DNA of 64,000 nt. Origin: Aulostomus chinensis (Eukaryota > Chordata > Actinopteri > Syngnathiformes > Aulostomidae). Shown piece after piece: positions 62,401 to 64,000 of the stretch; the first letter of the stretch is position 1, and every line of letters starts with the position of its first letter. The notes below the pieces were generated by a model. The model ran no database searches. It was not told where the DNA came from and saw nothing but the letters and a program-made list of their open reading frames with translations. The translations under genes were made by a program, and so were the position numbers. The stretch spans positions 41,939 to 105,938 of the forward strand of contig JBBMOA010000067.1 of NCBI GenBank assembly GCA_037954235.1, given 5' to 3'.

Positions 62401-63951
62401 TCAGTCAAGTTTCAACCTGAAAGCATAGAAAGATGCATAAACTTGAAGTTACAGCTTGATTTCAGTGAGTTTTCATCAAAATACAGGAGTTCTGCATGAA
62501 GTGTTTATTTTGGCCTTCTCTCGCTGAGAAAACACTATTTGTGACCTGTGAAACAAAAATGCCATAACTTTTGTTCAAAGTGAGTTTTCAGTCAAGTTTC
62601 AACCTGAAAGCATAGAAAGATGCATAAACTTGAAGTTACAGCTTGATTTCAGTGAGTTTTGATCAAAATACAGGAGTTCTGCATGAAGTGTTCATTTTGG
62701 CCTTCTCTCGCTGAGAAAACGCTATTTGTGACCTGTGATACAAAAATGCCATAACTTTTGTTCAAAGTGAGTTTTCAGTCAAGTTTCAACCTGAAAGTAT
62801 GAAAGATGCATAAACTTGAAGTTACAGCTTGATTTCAGTGAGTTTTCATCAAAATACAGGAGTTCTGCATGAAGTGTTCATTTTGGCCTTCTCTCGCTGA
62901 GAAAACACTATTTGTGACCTGTGATACAAAAATGCCATAACTTTTGTTCAAAGTGAGTTTTCAGTCAAGTTTCAACCTGAAAGCATAGAAAGATGCATAA
63001 ACTTGAAGTTACAGCTTGATTTCAGTGAGTTTTCATCAAAATACAGGAGTTCTGCATGAAGTGTTCATTTTGGCCTTCTCTCGCTGAGAAAACGCTATTT
63101 GTGACCTGTGAAACAAAAATGCCATAACTTTTGTTCAAAGTGAGTTTTCAGTCAAGTTTCAACCTGAAAGCATAGAAAGATGCATAAACTTGAAGTTACA
63201 GCTTGATTTCAGTGAGTTTTCATCAAAATACAGGAGTTCTGCATGAAGTGTTTATTTTGGCCTTCTCTCGCGGAGAAAACACTATTTGTGACCTGTGAAA
63301 CAAAAATGCCATAACTTTTGTTCAAAGTGAGTTTTCAGTCAAGTTTCAACCTGAAAGCATAGAAAGATGCATAAACTTGAAGTTACAGCTTAATTTCAGT
63401 GAGTTTTGATCAAAATACAGGAGTTCTGCATGAAGTGTTCATTTTGGCCTTCTCTCGCTGAGAAAACACTATTTGTGACCTGTGAAACAAAAATGCCATA
63501 ACTTTTGTTCAAAGTGAGTTTTCAGTCAAGTTTCAACCTGAAAGCATAGAAAGATGCATAAACTTGAAGTTAGATCTTGATTTCAGTGAGTTTTCATCAA
63601 AATACAGGAGTTCTGCATGAAGTGTTCATTTTGGCCTTCTCTCCCTGAGAAAACACTATTTGTGACCTGTGATACAAAAATGCCATAACTTTTGTTCAAA
63701 GTGAGTTTTCAGTCAAGTTTCAACCTGAAAGCATAGAAAGATGCATAAACTTGAAGTTACAGCTTGATTTCAGTGAGTTTTCATCAAAATACAGGAGTTC
63801 TGCATGAAGTGTTCATTTTGGCCTTCTCTCGCTGAGAAAACGCTATTTGTGACCTGTGATACAAAAATGCCATAACTTTTGTTCAAAGTGAGTTTTCAGT
63901 CAAGTTTCAACCTGAAAGCATAGAAAGATGCATAAACTTGAAGTTACAGCT
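59465..63951 (+). repeat. Right-end segment, 24 monomers, few family B
   Basis: Mostly family A monomers with GAAAC and GTGTTTATT variants at 61383, 62506 and 63253. The AAAGTATGAAAG deletion recurs at 62798. TTGAAAGTTAC at 62071 is the same insertion seen at 54592, 40 monomers earlier, in the same context (CGC monomer before, ACAACTT after). No family B monomer is seen after about 59.4 kb. Private changes include CGCGGAG near 63271 and TTAGATCTTG near 63572, which creates a BglII site in place of the AluI site. Confidence 0.85.
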
Positions 63952-64000
63952 TGATTTCAGTGAGTTTTCATCAAAATACAGGAGTTCTGCATGAAGTGTT
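63952..64000 (+). repeat. Partial terminal monomer, cut by window edge
   Basis: The first 49 bases of a further consensus monomer. It ends at the window boundary, not at a biological edge, so the array continues to the right. The left boundary likewise falls inside the array. Confidence 0.95.

Larger units (their letters stand above)
1..64000 (+). repeat. 187-bp tandem satellite array, probably (peri)centromeric
   Basis: The same 187-bp unit repeats head to tail across the whole window. The TGATTTCAG phase marker occurs at 1, 188, 375 and so on, with the last start at 63952. I count 342 complete monomers, each 186-188 bp, plus a partial one. The consensus has 67 G+C of 187 bases. No monomer is inverted, and no unique sequence, transposon or gap interrupts the array. 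Most monomers differ from the consensus at only a few positions, and variants are shared over long distances, so the array is homogenised by recombination. Unit size, AT-richness and HOR structure are those of centromeric or pericentromeric satellites. The size and the AluI site recall the zebrafish AluI type I satellite, but that match is from memory. Array identity is certain; centromeric location is inferred; host is tentative. Confidence 0.98.

Noticed and set aside
1..64000. CRISPR array
   Set aside because: The repeats abut with no unique spacers; the unit is 187 bp and the whole unit is conserved.
1..64000. Protein-coding repeats or long ORFs
   Set aside because: The unit is 1 modulo 3, so each stop triplet is met in every frame within 561 bp on either strand. 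Any open stretch is short and an artefact of repetition.
1..64000. rRNA, tRNA or 5S gene cluster
   Set aside because: No tRNA-like A/B boxes with a cloverleaf, and nothing I recognise as 5S or other rRNA in the 187-bp unit.
1..64000. Assembly artefact from repeat collapse or duplication
   Set aside because: Cannot be excluded from sequence alone. However, copies differ by private substitutions and indels in consistent order, which favours real biological duplication over a simple assembly loop.
1..64000. Inverted monomers or orientation switches
   Set aside because: The forward phase marker was followed to the end with all offsets accounted for by 15 single-base indels; no reverse-oriented unit was found.

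Overview
The whole 64 kb window is one uninterrupted head-to-tail satellite DNA array. The unit is 187 bp, about 36% G+C in the consensus. From a monomer start at base 1, I count 342 complete monomers plus a 49-base partial monomer at the right edge. All copies are in the same orientation. The only length changes I found are 15 single-base indels (net -3), which exactly account for the start of the last monomer at 63952. I see no protein-coding gene, RNA gene, transposon, flanking unique DNA or CRISPR array. A 187-bp unit is 1 modulo 3, so the stop triplets in each monomer rotate through all three frames every 561 bp and no long reading frame can survive.

This is eukaryotic, most likely (peri)centromeric, satellite. 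The unit is of nucleosome-repeat size, AT-rich, free of mobile elements, and built into multi-monomer higher-order repeats (HORs). Each consensus monomer has one AluI site (AGCT at monomer positions 184-187). The size, base composition and AluI site resemble the roughly 186-bp AT-rich AluI type I centromeric satellite of zebrafish. A cyprinid fish, perhaps Danio rerio, is therefore my leading guess, made from memory and not from a search. Another fish or another eukaryote is possible.

Layout: 1-5423 holds mixed monomers with a loose 7-8 monomer register. 5424-6543 is a tandem pair of a 3-monomer cassette, with a third copy at 7293-7852. 7666-9535 is a 5-monomer tandem duplication. 9536-12528 is mixed. 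12529-20569 is the most ordered part: HOR blocks of 7, 11, 8, 7 and 10 monomers that form a nested 26-monomer (4862 bp) super-period. 20570-23935 is mixed. 23936-29170 has two 11-monomer HOR units (2057 bp) and a shortened third. 29171-35716 is mixed. 35717-40951 is a 14-monomer tandem duplication. 40952-51 kb contains a 10-monomer segment and an 8-monomer deletion derivative of it. From 51 kb to the end the array is fairly uniform, with a 5-monomer duplication near 57.6-59.1 kb.

Two main monomer families alternate. Family A (TGTGATACAAAAATGCC) and family B (TGCGACACAGAACAGCC) differ by five linked substitutions at positions 93-104. Family B is usually coupled to CG rather than CA at positions 77-78. 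Rare shared variants record repeated unequal exchange at scales of 3, 5, 7-8, 11, 14, 16, 22, 26, 40 and 57 monomers. If the array has a function it would be as chromatin substrate (centromere or heterochromatin), not as coding DNA. The monomer has five short dyad symmetries and no recognisable CENP-B box.
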